The translations under genes were made by a program, and so were the position numbers. DNA of 64,000 nucleotides, from positions 1,034,654 to 1,098,653 of the forward strand of contig NW_003314308.1 in the NCBI RefSeq assembly GCF_000143415.4, given 5' to 3'. Positions within the stretch are counted from its first letter, which is position 1. Each line of letters starts with the position of its first letter. Below the pieces are notes generated by a model. It was not told the DNA's origin, ran no database searches, and saw nothing but the letters and a program-made list of their open reading frames with translations. This stretch comes from Selaginella moellendorffii. Taxonomy: Eukaryota; Streptophyta; Lycopodiopsida; Selaginellales; Selaginellaceae. Shown here in pieces: positions 32,052 through 43,197 of this stretch.

Positions 32052-33701
32052 TCACCGCGCAGCAGCTTCGGAACGAGCGAAAACGTCAGACAGGAGCACG
32101 AGCAAGCCCGACTGCTTCCGGTATCTCTCGTAAGCCTGGTGAGCTGCTCGAGTTCCACGCTCGGCATCGGCCTGGTTCCTGCAAGCTCCTAGCAAGGCCA
32201 GCCATCCAAGCGGCTCTCGTTCGGCTGGAATGCTGTGAACCAAGTCCTCTGCTTCGAAAACTCGGCCGGCCCGTCCCAGCAAATCCACCATGCAGACGTA
32301 GTGCTCCGCTGCCGGTTCTATGCCGTAGTCCGGGAGCATCGAAGTGAAAGAGGTCCAACCTTGGTCGAGGAGGCCTCCATAGCTACAGGCAACGAGTATG
32401 CAGCCGAAAGTCACCGAGTTTGGCAGCACACCGTCCAAGTCCATCTTCCGGGACAGCTCCAGAGCTTCCATGGAGTGCCCCTGCTGTGCGTACGCTGCTA
32501 CCAGCGTCGTCCACGTTATCACGCTCTTGAACTTCATCTCCTCGAACACGCTCCTGGCTTCCTCGAGTCGTCCACACTTGCCGTAGAGGTTCAAGAGCGT
32601 GTTTTGGACGACGAAGTCGGGCTTCCTGATACGAGAGTGAATCGCCCTGCCCTGCGCGAGCATCCCTTCGTTGGAGCACGCCGTGATGACAGTGGCGAAG
32701 GTGACGTTGTTTGGCACCACGCCTTCCAAGTCCATCTTCCGGAACAGAAGCACGGCTTGTCTCCCTTCGTCGTGCTGTGTATACGCCGAGATCATGGCTG
32801 TCCATGAGATCACGTTTCTTCTTTGCATCCGTTCGAAAACTTCCTTGGCCTCGACCAACCTGTGGCATCTGGTATACATGTCGATCAGCGCATTCTGGAT
32901 AGCATTGTTGTTGGAGTGAGTACCTGACGAGACGATCGCCTTGTGAATCTCTCTCCCTTCTTCGTAGCTGGAACAGGCACTGAGAACGCTCGAGAAGGTG
33001 TACTCGTCCGGCTTCACCCCTTCCGGCTCCATTCTGTGATATAGTTCCAGAGCCAAGCGCCTCTCACCACGCTGAGCGTACGCAGATACCATAGAGTTCC
33101 ACGACACCACGTCCTTCCGCGGCATAGCATCAAACGCAGCTCGAGCATCGTTCAAGCTCCCACACTTGGCATACATGTTGACGACAGCGTTGTGGAGGCA
33201 AACGTCGTCTCCAAGCTCCGCGGCCGCTGCTAAGATCTGTGAGTGGATCACTCGGCCATCGGAGAGAGCTTTGAGCTCCGAGCACGCGCCCAAGATCACC
33301 AAGTACGTGTATCTGCTCGGCTTCACGTCCATCGCTCTGAAAGCACCAAGTGCCTGCCTGGAATGCCCGTTCTGGGCATACGCCGCTATCAGGACAGTCC
33401 ACGAGAAGGCATTTTTTCTGACCAGGCCATCAAACACGAGCCTTGCCTTGTCGATGCCCCCGTGCTTGCCATACGCCTGGACCAGGACGTCCCCAAGAAC
33501 CACACTCTGTCCATAGCCATCTCTCACGATCTCGGCGTGCCTGTCGCATACCTCTTTGAGGCTTCCGGACCTTCTCAGCGATGAAGCATAGCTTTCCTCC
33601 TGGATTTTTCTCTCCACCACCGTAGCCACGTCGTGATGGCGATGCCGGACCAGAGATCTCCCGAGAGCAAAGCTCCGGTTCTTCACGAAGAACATCACCA
33701 C
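32052..33701 (-). CDS. PLS-type PPR protein with E motif
   Basis: Single exon, 549 residues. After a short N-terminus with basic residues come about ten PLS repeats (LVQAYGKHGGIDKARLVFDG, AFSWTVLIAAYAQNGHS, NAVVNMYAKCGSLNDARAAF, VVSWNSMVSAYAQRG). The tail LGWLALLGACRNQADAERG ... LLVLLSDVFARS is the E motif; no DYW domain follows. Such proteins are usually organellar RNA editing or processing factors. Its stop codon lies beside the PPR fragment patchwork, which contains extra copies of its 3' end. Confidence 0.9.
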   Translation of the reverse strand: MVMFFVKNRSFALGRSLVRHRHHDVATVVERKIQEESYASSLRRSGSLKEVCDRHAEIVRDGYGQSVVLGDVLVQAYGKHGGIDKARLVFDGLVRKNAFSWTVLIAAYAQNGHSRQALGAFRAMDVKPSRYTYLVILGACSELKALSDGRVIHSQILAAAAELGDDVCLHNAVVNMYAKCGSLNDARAAFDAMPRKDVVSWNSMVSAYAQRGERRLALELYHRMEPEGVKPDEYTFSSVLSACSSYEEGREIHKAIVSSGTHSNNNAIQNALIDMYTRCHRLVEAKEVFERMQRRNVISWTAMISAYTQHDEGRQAVLLFRKMDLEGVVPNNVTFATVITACSNEGMLAQGRAIHSRIRKPDFVVQNTLLNLYGKCGRLEEARSVFEEMKFKSVITWTTLVAAYAQQGHSMEALELSRKMDLDGVLPNSVTFGCILVACSYGGLLDQGWTSFTSMLPDYGIEPAAEHYVCMVDLLGRAGRVFEAEDLVHSIPAEREPLGWLALLGACRNQADAERGTRAAHQAYERYRKQSGLLVLLSDVFARSEAAAR

Positions 33702-33728
33702 AGCCGATCCATCGCGACGAACTTTCTG

Positions 33729-35553
33729 CTAAGCTGGTCGATTGGAAGGAATGAGCTGGTTGTCCGCGCATAGCTTGGGAATCGGCCTCATCTTGTTGAG
33801 AAGCTCGAACGTTCTCGCATTCGGTGCCACTTTGTCTGTTGCCATGCGCTGCAAGAACCGGTACGCATGCTTGCCGGCGTTCACGTATGCCTCGAGCAAA
33901 CTGTTGTAAGCCGCTACGTTCTTGTTGTATGATTCCCTCCTCATGTCCTGGAAGAGAAGCTCCGCGCTGCTCACGTCGGCGTTTTTCGCGTGTTCTTTCA
34001 GGATGAGCATCACGGTGTCGAAGCACGGCGGGACGCGCTCCTCGAACATCCTGTTGAGTGTCTCGGCTGCCATCTTCGGATTTCCAGACTTCATGTATCC
34101 CGCAACCAAATGGTGATAGCTGAGATTGTTGATATGCCCGTTTCCATGCCGGATTCTCTCGAGCAGCTTCTCGGCCTTTCCCATCTCACCACCTTCGCAG
34201 TACGCACGAAACAATGGGACGTAGTGCGCCGGTCTCAACAGAGTTCTCTTCTCGGTCAGCTCCGCAAACACCTTCTCGGCCCTGTCGATCCGTCCCACTT
34301 TCTCGTAAGCTGCTATAGTAGCAACATAGCTGTTTGCCGAGACCACTGGAAACCTTCGCGTGAATCTCCATATCCTGTCGATCATATCGGCTCTTCCCAT
34401 TGCAGCGTAGAGTGCTATCACCTTATCGTGAACTCTCCGGCTCTCTTGAAACTCCTCGCTGGCCACCGCCTCTTTCAAGTATGCCATAGCTTTCTCGTGA
34501 TCACCAGCGTTCACGTATCCCGACGCGAGCGTGCAAAGTATCTCGCAGTTTGGAGTTCCATCTCCATCGCACTTCATTTTGCTGAAGAGTCTTTCCATGC
34601 CTTCGGTGTCGCCCTTCTTGGCCTTTATCCCGATGAGGATGTTGTAAGTCTCGACGTTTGGAGAGATGCGCATGTCTCTCATCTCCCTGAGAATCACTGG
34701 AATGCCGTCCTCTTTCTTCTTGTTGGCATAGAGATGGAAGAGCTTGTTAAACGCCGTGGCGGTGGTGAGGAGGTTCTTCTCCTTCATCAGCTTGAGCACC
34801 AGCCTTGCCTTTGAAAGGAGCGAGTGAATCACGTAGTTCTCGAACATGGTGATGAGAGCAGCCTCAGATTTGGCATAGACGCGCGGCATTTTGGTAAGGA
34901 GGAAGTTCTTCGCAGCGTTCATGTTGACGACCCGTCCGGTAAGGTCCAAATGGTTGATGAAATGGAACTTTTGAAGCTCCAAACTTCTCTCTTTGATCAC
35001 CCAGTCCGAGATCTGGAAGAACTCTATGTTAGAACTCTACTCGATCTTTCAAAGACAAAGAAGAGCTCTCTATCTACTCAAACTTCCCAAGAACAAAGCA
35101 GAGCTCTCTAAGATATAGAATGAAACATACCTCGTAAGCTTGCTTGAATCTTCCAAGCCATTTTAGACGCTTCATAGCAGCAATGATCTCCCCGTGGCTC
35201 TCCCGGCCTTCCGCGATCCACTGATGCAAAATGTGTAGCACAGGTCCTCCTTTATCATCTTCGAGCCTTGCGACGAGAGAATTCGGGTCCACATTGTCCT
35301 CGTCGTCGCTCGGGGTGACTCTACTGGCATCGTAACGCAAATCATTCTCCTCAGTGCCCCAGTAGCGATCATGCTCGTCGCTCTTCCTGTTCCTCACAAT
35401 ATCCTGTTTGGGCCTTCCTCTCAAATCCCTCGAGAAACTCAAGCTCCTCGCAAAATCCAGCACCTGCGCGATTCTCCTTCCAGGAGCCACGGAATAGCCT
35501 AGAAGATCCTTTCCTTGCAGCGCATTCCTGGAGACGATCATCCATGCTCGCAT
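33729..35553 (-). CDS. P-class PPR protein (family with conserved intron)
   Basis: Exons 35553-35131 and 35012-33729 join to 568 residues. An arginine-rich presequence and an acidic linker (DDEDNVDPNSL) precede the helix LVARLEDDKG...LHQWIAEGR. The phase-0 intron lies just before ISDWVIKERS, as in six neighbours. The second exon has P-type repeats (LLSKARLVLKLMKEK, TYNILIGIKAKKGDTEG, IDRAEKVFAELTEK, VAAYNSLLEAYVNAGK). No E/DYW tail. The intron (35013-35130) carries a degenerate purine/pyrimidine repeat. It diverges from the F-box gene 171 bp away. Confidence 0.9.
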
Positions 35554-35724
35554 TGCGCGGAGAATTCAGCGCCAGGAATCCATTTCCTTGCTTGCTCACA
35601 AACCCTAATAAAAACCTAGCCAACGGTCAGATATGGGGCTTACGAAATCAACGGCTGGGATCGAAGATGGGAAGGGGCCAAAAGTTTTGCCCAAAACCCT
35701 TCGAAATATTTTGGGGCGGGACGG
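35554..35724. promoter_or_regulatory. Divergent promoter, PPR / F-box
   Basis: 171 bp between two divergent start codons. It contains AAACCCTAA (about 35598), the telobox-like element frequent in plant promoters of translation and organelle-biogenesis genes. No TATA box is obvious. Confidence 0.5.
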
Positions 35725-36782
35725 ATGGGAAGAGGAGCTGGGAATCGCAATCTCAAATCGGCGATGCCCGGGGCGCTCGATCTCCCGGAGTCGATCATCG
35801 CGTCGATCCTCTCTCACACTTCTCCAGGTGATGTAGCAAGGCTAGCGCTCGTGAATCGAGCTTTCAGGGATGCCGGGCGCACGGACATCGTGTGGGAGCG
35901 AATGCTGCCGGTCGGCTACCACAGATTTCTCAAGCTCGCCATTTCTTCCATCGGCGGCGGTGGCAGTTCTTCCAAGCGGGAGCTGTACGAGCAGCTGTGT
36001 GGACACATTCTCATCGGAGACGGATCAGAGGTTCTTTCTCTTGGGAAAAATATTTGATCTAAGCAAGAATCCTAGTAAGAAGCGCTTTCTTTAGGTGATC
36101 CTCTCTGGCTCATAAATTTTTTTCTCGCTTTCTCCAGGGCTTATGGATCGATCGAGCTACTGCGGCTGTTTGCCACAGCTTTTCTTCGAGATCTTTGGCT
36201 GTGACTTGGGGAAGCACCGCGGAATACTGGGAATGGTCCTCAAAGCATGGCGCCAGGTACTTAAGTTCCATTCACGAAGAGTTTCTCTTCTCATGGATTT
36301 TTCTTGCTTCGCTACCACAAAGATTTGGCGAGGTGGCGCACCTCAAGATGGTTTGCTGGCTAGAGCTCTCTGGGAACTGGAAGTTGAGCCTAGCTCCAGG
36401 AACTTACACCGTCTCTTGGAGACTCCAGCTCGATTCCGACGCCTTTGGGTGGGATAAGGAACCAGTGAGATTCAGCTTGGCAACTCTAGACGGAAGGGTG
36501 ACGAACTCTTCGTGCTACCTGGTGGACTCCGAGGGGCTGGATCGAAGCAGCAGTGACGAGTCGGAAGAAGACGACGAGCCTGTCAGCATGGTTGCTCGAG
36601 CTCGGACGGTGGCGGACAATTGGGTGGAGTATGATGTGGGACAGATTGTCGTGGAGGACGAGGATGAATTGGGTGAAGTGGAGCTTTTCTTCTCGCTACA
36701 GGAGATCGTCAGTGGCACTTGGAAAGGTGGACTTTTTATTGACGGGGTCATTGTCCAGCCCAGTCACCTCATTGTGGAGTAG
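35725..36782 (+). CDS. F-box protein with phloem protein 2 (PP2) lectin-like domain
   Basis: Exons 35725-36030, 36138-36256 and 36323-36782 give 294 residues. Residues about 18-60 are the F-box (LPESIIASILSHTSPGDVARLALVNRAF). The rest is a PP2 domain: GLWIDRATAAVCHSFSSRSL, then W....WEW, FGEVAHLKMVCWLELSG and TVSWRLQLD, and near the end W..GLFIDGVIVQP. F-box/PP2 proteins act as substrate receptors of SCF ubiquitin ligases, with a carbohydrate-binding module in some members. An acidic insert (SSSDESEEDDEP) is unusual within the domain. An ATG at 35764 is the alternative start. Confidence 0.9.
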
Positions 36783-36875
36783 GGTTCTTGAGGGCGCTTC
36801 CATTCCAGGTTTGGGAACTTCTGTTCGTGGGTCTTTGGTCTTGAATTGTTCTGTGTCTTTCAAGGATCCAGCGCC

Positions 36876-38723
36876 ATGGATAGCGGAGTTGCCGAAGGTG
36901 CGTGAATCTTCTTGTTTTTCCTGGAGCTAAGTGTTCTTACATGAGTGCTTCCAGGTGCTGGGAAAGTGTACATTGATGGCAACATGCTTGCCGTCAAGGC
37001 TCTTGCAGCAGCAGGAGTGGAGACCATGTACGGCGTCGTTGGCATTCCGGTGACCTCTCTCGCGACTTACGCCATGAAGGTTGGGATAAAGTTCATCGCT
37101 TTCCGGAATGAGCAATCAGCGGGATATGCAGCGTCAGCAGCTGGTTTTCTGACTGGTAAACCGGGAGTTTTGCTCACAGTCTCGGGACCAGGTTGCGTGC
37201 ACGGGCTTGCGGGTCTGAGCAATGCAATGATCAATACGTGGCCCCTGGTGATGATCTCTGGGTCCTGCACGCAGAAGGATATAGGGAAAGGTGACTTCCA
37301 GGAGCTTGATCAGATGGAAGCTGTGAAACCGTTTGTCAAATACTCGGGCAAGGCTAGCCAGATTTCTGAGGTTCCCGAGGTCGTATCTAAAGCTTTTCAA
37401 GTCGCTCTGGAAGACCAGCCGGGAGGGACATACATCGATCTTCCTTCCGACGTTCTTCATGAGAACATTTCCGTCGAGGAGGCCGAGAAGTTGCTTGCGG
37501 GGGTGAAGGCTGCGAAGCCGATGTTCTCTCGCGAGCTGGAGTGCCACTGTTCCGAGTCAGACATTCAGGAGGCGTTGTCTCTACTCCACAAAGCCGAGAA
37601 GCCGCTGGTGGTTTTCGGGAAAGGTGCAGCTTTAAGCCGTGCGGAAGGTGCGATCAAGCAGTTTGTCGAACGGTCAGGAATACCATTTCTAGCAACACCA
37701 ATGGGCAAGGGAGTCATTTCGGACACGCACCATCTTTCTGCTGGGGCTGCTCGTTCGCTGGCACTCCGTGAGAGTGATGTTGCACTGGTAATTGGAGCTA
37801 GATTAAACTGGCTACTACACTTCGGCGAGCCTCCACAGTGGTCCGATTCCGTTAAGTTCATCTTGGTCAACACTTCTAAAGAGGAAATGGAACTACGACG
37901 CCCGGCTGTGAAACTCGTTGGCGATGCAAGGATGGTTATGACGGACCTAAACAAACAGTGGAAGGACTCTCCTTTCTCTCTAGGCGACAAGCATCCTTGG
38001 GTGGAGAAGTTGAAGAACAAAGCCAGTGACAGCGTCGAGAAGATGGCTGCGAGGCTGAAGCAGGACGTCGTTCCTTTCAACTTTTTGACTCCGTTGAGGA
38101 TTATTCGCGATGCGATCTCGTCTTTAGGCTCGCCAACTCCTATCCTCGTCTCCGAGGGAGCGAACACCATGGATATAGGACGGACTGTCTTTCAACAGCT
38201 AGAGCCTCGAACGAGACTAGACGCTGGTACATGGGGAACGATGGGTATCGGGATGGGCTATGCAATTGCCGCTGCCGTGGAATCACCAGGGCGCTTAGTT
38301 GTTGCTGTCGAGGGAGACTCTGGCTTTGGCTTCAGTGGTTTCGAACTGGAGGTACGTCTTTTTTTTTCTTTACGCTAAGTAGCATGGTTTCTTATGTTTT
38401 GGCTGCAGACAATAGTTCGATACAACCTCCCGATCGTGGTGATCATCTTTAACAACGATGGAGTGTATGGTGGCGATCGGAGGACTCCGGAAGACAAAGA
38501 GGGCCCACTCAAGGACTTCCCGGCACCGACGTCCTTCATTCCGTGCGCTCGCTATGACAAAGTGATGGAAGCGTTCGGTGGCAGTGGCTACTTTGTGAAA
38601 GAGCCCAAGGAGCTGGAGTCTGCAGTGAACGAGGCATTTGCAAGCAAGAAGCCAGCTCTGATCAACGTTAGAATCGATCCATTTGCCGGCTCGGAGAGCG
38701 GCAGAATGCATCACAAGAACTAA
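36876..38723 (+). CDS. HACL: 2-hydroxyacyl-CoA lyase (ThDP-dependent, oxalyl-CoA decarboxylase family)
   Basis: Three exons (36876-36897, 36955-38351, 38409-38723) join to 577 residues, the usual length. The ThDP-activating Glu60 lies in RNEQSAGYAASAAGF. The ThDP/Mg motif is EGDSGFGFSGFE...IIFNNDGVYGG, GD to NN across the second intron. The central domain has VLVSEGANTMDIGR. The family cleaves 2-hydroxyacyl-CoA to formyl-CoA and an aldehyde in peroxisomal alpha-oxidation. The C-terminus ends HHKN, not a canonical SKL-type signal. The first coding exon is only 22 nt. Arabidopsis has a single homologue of this type. Confidence 0.93.
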
Positions 38724-38797
38724 ACCCGGCACAGGTTTGCGTGTCTAGTGTTTTTCACTACTACTCTTTCCATGTAAAATAACAGGTTCCAGGGAAT

Positions 38798-40932
38798 TCA
38801 GAGAGCCTCAGTTGCTTGGGCCTCAGACTTGTCCCCGGACTTCATCTTCCGGAGCTCACTGAAGAGGATATCAGTCTTCGCGTTCGGCCGTGCACCGTCC
38901 TGGAGCATCCTCTCAACGAATCCATACGCCGGTCTCTTGGCATTCACGTAAGCCAGCAGCAGCTTGTTATACACCGCACTGTTCACCCAGTAACCCGCCA
39001 GCTTCCAGTCCTCGAGGATCTGCTCGGCCCTCTCCACGTCCGGGATCGCAGCCAGAGCTCCGAGAACAAGCGTTAGAGAAGCAGGCAGCGGCCTCGACCT
39101 CGGGTTCCTGGTACCAGTCACCTGGGACTCCCTCAACCAAGTGATCGCTTCCTCGGTATTGCCAGCTTTGAGGTACATGTCGACGAGGTGGAAGTAGCAC
39201 CAGGGATCCATCTGGACGCCGAGCTCCTCCTTCATCCTGCGCACCAGCTCTTCGGCCCGAGCAGTTAGCCCGAGGATGGAGTAGACGTACAACATGGCAC
39301 TGAACATCGGGGAGCTGCCAAGTTTTCCCAGGCTCTCGGCGTCCTTGAACAGCCTCTCGGCCCTCTCGACTTCACCGAGCTTCCCCCACGACTTGATGAC
39401 GCAGATGAAGTCCTGGCTGATCGGGTCCCCGAGCTTGAGCAGCTCCTTCCAGGCTCGCTGGACGCCGGCCGGGTTCTTGACGGTGGCGTACATGGTGATG
39501 AGCGTGTTGTAGGCGGTCCGGAGCTTTGGAAACTGGCCGATCTCCATACCGTGCTCGATGGTCTGGAGGACAGCGAGAGCTTTGTCGAAGAGCTCGTCGC
39601 TGGCGTAGCAGCTCGCCATGGTCACGTAGGTGGAGATGTGGGCTTTCTCGTGCCGGCTCGACTTGATGCCTTGGAAGGCTTGCTCCGCGGACTCGATGCC
39701 TTCGACCTTGTACTTGGCGGACAGAAGGATGTTCTCGGAGCACATATCCAGCTGAATCCCGAGCTCCCGAGCTTCGTCCGCAAGATTGAGCACCTTCTCC
39801 TCGAGACCTCTCCGGCGGTAGAGCGTGGCCATCAAGTTGAAGGTGTAAGGGGTGGTGATCATCTTCTCATCCCGGAGCTTTTCGTAGACGACCTCGGCCT
39901 TGCGCAGCATCTTGGACTTGGTGTATGCCAGCAGCAGCGCGTTGTAAGCCTCCTCCTTCTTGTGCTCGTCCGGGAGCTTTTGGAAGATCCTCTCGGCCAT
40001 TTGGTACCAGCCGCAACGGCCATGGAGCTCCACTCTGCGAATGTCGTCCTTGATCTCGTGAGGAACTGGCTTCTTCGCTGCCATCCAGTTCGCGATCTGT
40101 GCAACAAAGAAGAACAAAATGAGTCGACAAGAACTTGGAAGCTCTAAGATGAAGTTGGTATCATCCAGGAGGTAGGAAGTTTCTTCGAGAGGGATGGAAG
40201 CTTGGAGGAACTCGAATGGATCATGGTCTACAAGAACTTGGAAGCTCTTGATCACTATAGAAGCTTGGAAGAACTGGAATGGCGTGCTCAAAGAAAGAGA
40301 AGAAGAGATTCTAAGAACTTCGTATCATCCAGGAGGTAGCAAGACCTTACTCTAGAAGCTTGGAAGAACTCGAATGGAGGAGTGAGCAAAGAAAGAGGAG
40401 AAGAGCTTCTTACCTTGACGGCATGGACGTGGCGATTGCGCTTCTTGAGCTTGCGAATGACGAACAAGAAGGTGTGCTTGGTGGCCAGGTTTCCCTCCTT
40501 GATCCACTTCCTCACCTCGGGGACAACCAGCGAGACCTGTGTGCGCTTGAGCCTGGCGATGTTACTGGCGAGATGCGTCGCCGCCGGGTAATCCACATCG
40601 TCCCAGTAGTCATTCTCCTCGTACTGATCCTCCTCCTCCTGCTCCTCCTCGATGTCGTGAATCGACCGCGTGTCCAGCTCCGAATCGCTGCTCTCCTCCT
40701 GCTCTGCCAGCATCTCCTTGATCATGGATGATTCCGACTGGCAGCGCGCTGTGGCGATCCCGGAGATGGATCTTCTGGAGGGAGAAGAGAGGAGGAGAGG
40801 ATAGAAGTGGCACCTGCTTAAATTCGAGAATGACGGTGGCCTCGCGATGACGTCGAGCGAATACGAGCAAGAAATCGAAGAGAATGCCGCCATAGCTCGG
40901 CACACTCGCAATCCTCCACTGCTCATACCCAT
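38798..40932 (-). CDS. P-class PPR protein (family with conserved intron)
   Basis: Exons 40932-40414 and 40096-38798 give 605 residues. The N-terminus is serine/arginine rich with a following acidic tract (EEEQEEEDQYEENDYWDD). The phase-0 intron stands just before IANWMAAKKP. P-type repeats follow (WYQMAERIFQKLP, EAYNALLLAYTKSKMLRKAEV, VERAERLFKDAESLG, LTARAEELVRRMKEELGV, VYNKLLLAYVNAKRP). It is closest to the gene at 43198 in repeat layout (HGRCGWYQMAERIFQ versus ASRCGSVGKAERIFE; DPWCY in both). The 317-bp intron contains direct repeats. Confidence 0.9.
40130..40400. repeat. Direct repeats in the PPR intron
   Basis: GAAGCTTGGA(A/G)GAACT(C/G)GAATGG occurs three times, and GTATCATCCAGGAGGTAG twice, in an irregular array filling most of the intron of the gene at 38798. 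Confidence 0.8.
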
Positions 40933-41031
40933 TTCAAGGTTTGGGGTTTATCTTCCCCAAGAACCCTAATTCACATTAAACAAATAATTCACAAATAAAG
41001 CTTTTATTAACCAAAGTAATTTTCATGGCAT

Positions 41032-41103
41032 GGAGGTATAGCTCAGTGGTAGAGCAATCGGCTGCAGTCCGATAGGTCACCAGTTCGATCCTGGTTGCCT
41101 CCT
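41032..41103 (+). tRNA. tRNA-Cys (GCA)
   Basis: A 72-nt cloverleaf: acceptor stem GGAGGTA/TGCCTCC with discriminator T, D arm with AGCTCAGTGGTAGAGC, anticodon loop CTGCAGT (anticodon GCA) closed by ATCGG/CCGAT, and T arm with GTTCGATCC. A TTTT terminator follows at about 41109. The A box and B box are complete and there is no intron. It sits in the 251-bp gap between two divergent PPR genes. Confidence 0.95.
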
Positions 41104-41183
41104 AATAGTCTTTTGCGACTTTAAATTTAATTGGACTACTTTTTACTTTTTTACTGCAGGATTTTAGGGATTAGGGTTTTGCG

Positions 41184-43120
41184 ATGAGAGGATGGATGCT
41201 GCTGCGACGGATTTCCCAGGCCGGGCAATGCAGCCTCTTGCGGCGCGATGCGGGCAGCGATCGATCGTTCTCCAGCATTCTTGCCGCCAGAGCGCATTCT
41301 TTCTCTGTTTCTAGCCGGAGCGCGGAGGAGCAGGATGATTTCTCCGATACCGACACCGGTTTTGCGCACAAGCTCGCCAAGCAGGCGGCTAAGATGGAAT
41401 CTCCCAAGCTCGTGGATCTGTGTAACAAGATTGCGGCGCTGCGGCCAAGGGATTCCGGTCACGTAGTGCCGATGTTGAAGGAATGGGAAGAGGAAGGCAA
41501 TGTGCTCGACAAGGAGATGCTTCGAGCGATCATGCTCAAGCTCCGGAAGTGGAAGCGTGGATCTCTCGCCCTCGAGGTACTGTACAAACAATGCGAATTC
41601 TTCCTTTGGTTCCTTCTTTTGTTTTCTCCCTTGTAATGTTGTGCTACCATTTTTTTTCCCGGTGATTCTTTCGTTTCTCGAGTTTTTCTTCTATTATTCA
41701 AGAATTTCACTCCTTTTTTTCCTTGACTTGATCGTTCTCCTCGTTCCTTTCTTGAGAAATTACTTTCTTTCCAATGACGAATGCTCAAAGTTTTTGGTTT
41801 TTCTAACTTTCTCACATTCGAACTCCACAGGTTGCCGATTGGATGTATTACACAAAACAGTTCCCGCAGGATCTGGACGACGTTATCCTCCGAATGGACA
41901 TGGCTGTGCGTGCCAAAAAGATCCGGAGAGCTCAGAAGATTTTCAAGAAGCTTCAGGCTTGGGAAAAGACGACCGACGCGTACAACACGATGTTCTTGAT
42001 CTTCTCCCAGCGCAAGATGATCCTCCATGCCGACGACTTCTACTACAAGTTTAAGGAGGCCAAGCTGAAGCCCAACGATATCACTTTCAGCATACTGGCT
42101 TGCCTCTACCGGCGGTGTGGCCTGCACAACAAGGTGGTGAGGCTCCAGGAAGATATCGAGGCAGCAGGCATGAAGCCGTGCGTTTGCTTCCTGAACAACT
42201 TGATGGTGTCCAAGTACGAGCTTCACGGGATTTCTTCGGCCGAAGAGATTTTCAACCAACTGGTTCCTGCGGGATCTGACCTCAAACGCTCGCACTTGTC
42301 TACGTACTCGATGATGGCTGCCTCGTATTTGTCCGCGGGAATGCACGACAAGGCCCAGAACTTGTTAGAGGTGATCGAGAAAGCCATGGACCAAGGCAGC
42401 TTTCCAAAGCTGCGGAGGACGTATCACATACTTATCTCCATGTACAGCACCATGAAGAACAGGGATGGTATGGAGAGAGTCTGGAAGAAGATCGAAGACT
42501 TGAAAGCGCAGGACTACGTTGCTATGATCGAATCTTGTGGTCGAGCAGACGAGGTTGGTTCCGCCGAGAAGTACTTCAAGGAGGCGGACAGGAAAGGCTT
42601 GCTCAACCAGCCATCCTTGTTTGCGGCACTCTTAGGCGTCTACGCTGGGAAAGGACAGGCAGACAAGGCCGAAAAGCTCTTCAAGAAGATGAAAGAACAG
42701 GATGTTTCCCGGGACGCGCTGTGCTACCACTACATCATTCTTGCTAACCTCAACGCCAGAAACATCGATCGCGCGGTGGAAATCTTGGAGCTAGCAGAGG
42801 CTGCTGGAATGCGGGATGGACGCTCGAGGCCATTCCTAGGAACGTTTTGTGACGTTCTCAAAACGATTGCCAGAGAGACAGGGGATGTAGCTCTGGCCGA
42901 GACATTGCTGGCGGACTGGAGGAAGGGAAAGTATAGAACCGACATCGCGGTCTACAATCATCTTCTTCGGGTCTACTTGAAAGCTGGGAAGCAAGTCCAA
43001 GGCCCCTTCCTCAAGAGACTGGCTGGGAACAACATGAAACCCACACGCGAAACTCACCAGCTGCTCCAGCAGCTCAGTGACGCTGGCGGAGAAGTCGTGA
43101 CTGGCAACTATTATCTCTAG
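41184..43120 (+). CDS. P-class PPR protein (family with conserved intron)
   Basis: Exons 41184-41576 and 41831-43120 give 560 residues. An arginine-rich presequence (MRGWMLLRRISQAG) is followed by an acidic linker and the helix PMLKEWEEEGNVLDKEML. The phase-0 intron lies just before VADWMYYTKQ. P-type repeats follow (IRRAQKIFKKLQAW, DAYNTMFLIFSQRKMILHADD, ISSAEEIFNQL, QADKAEKLFKKMKEQ, AVYNHLLRVYLKAGKQ). The stop codon is 78 bp before the next PPR start, and a GT-AG intron appears to bridge that gap. An AGGGTTTT box lies directly upstream of the start. Confidence 0.9.
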
Positions 43121-43197
43121 ATTATCAGGTACATGGTTTACCTTTTCTTTCTTTTGGTGATGTGGGTCATTGTGAGCTGAGTTCTTTCTTGCAGGGA

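Noticed and set aside
43162-43197. Upstream ATG of the PPR gene at 43198
   Set aside because: It lies inside the probable GT-AG intron 43129-43194 and adds no presequence character.
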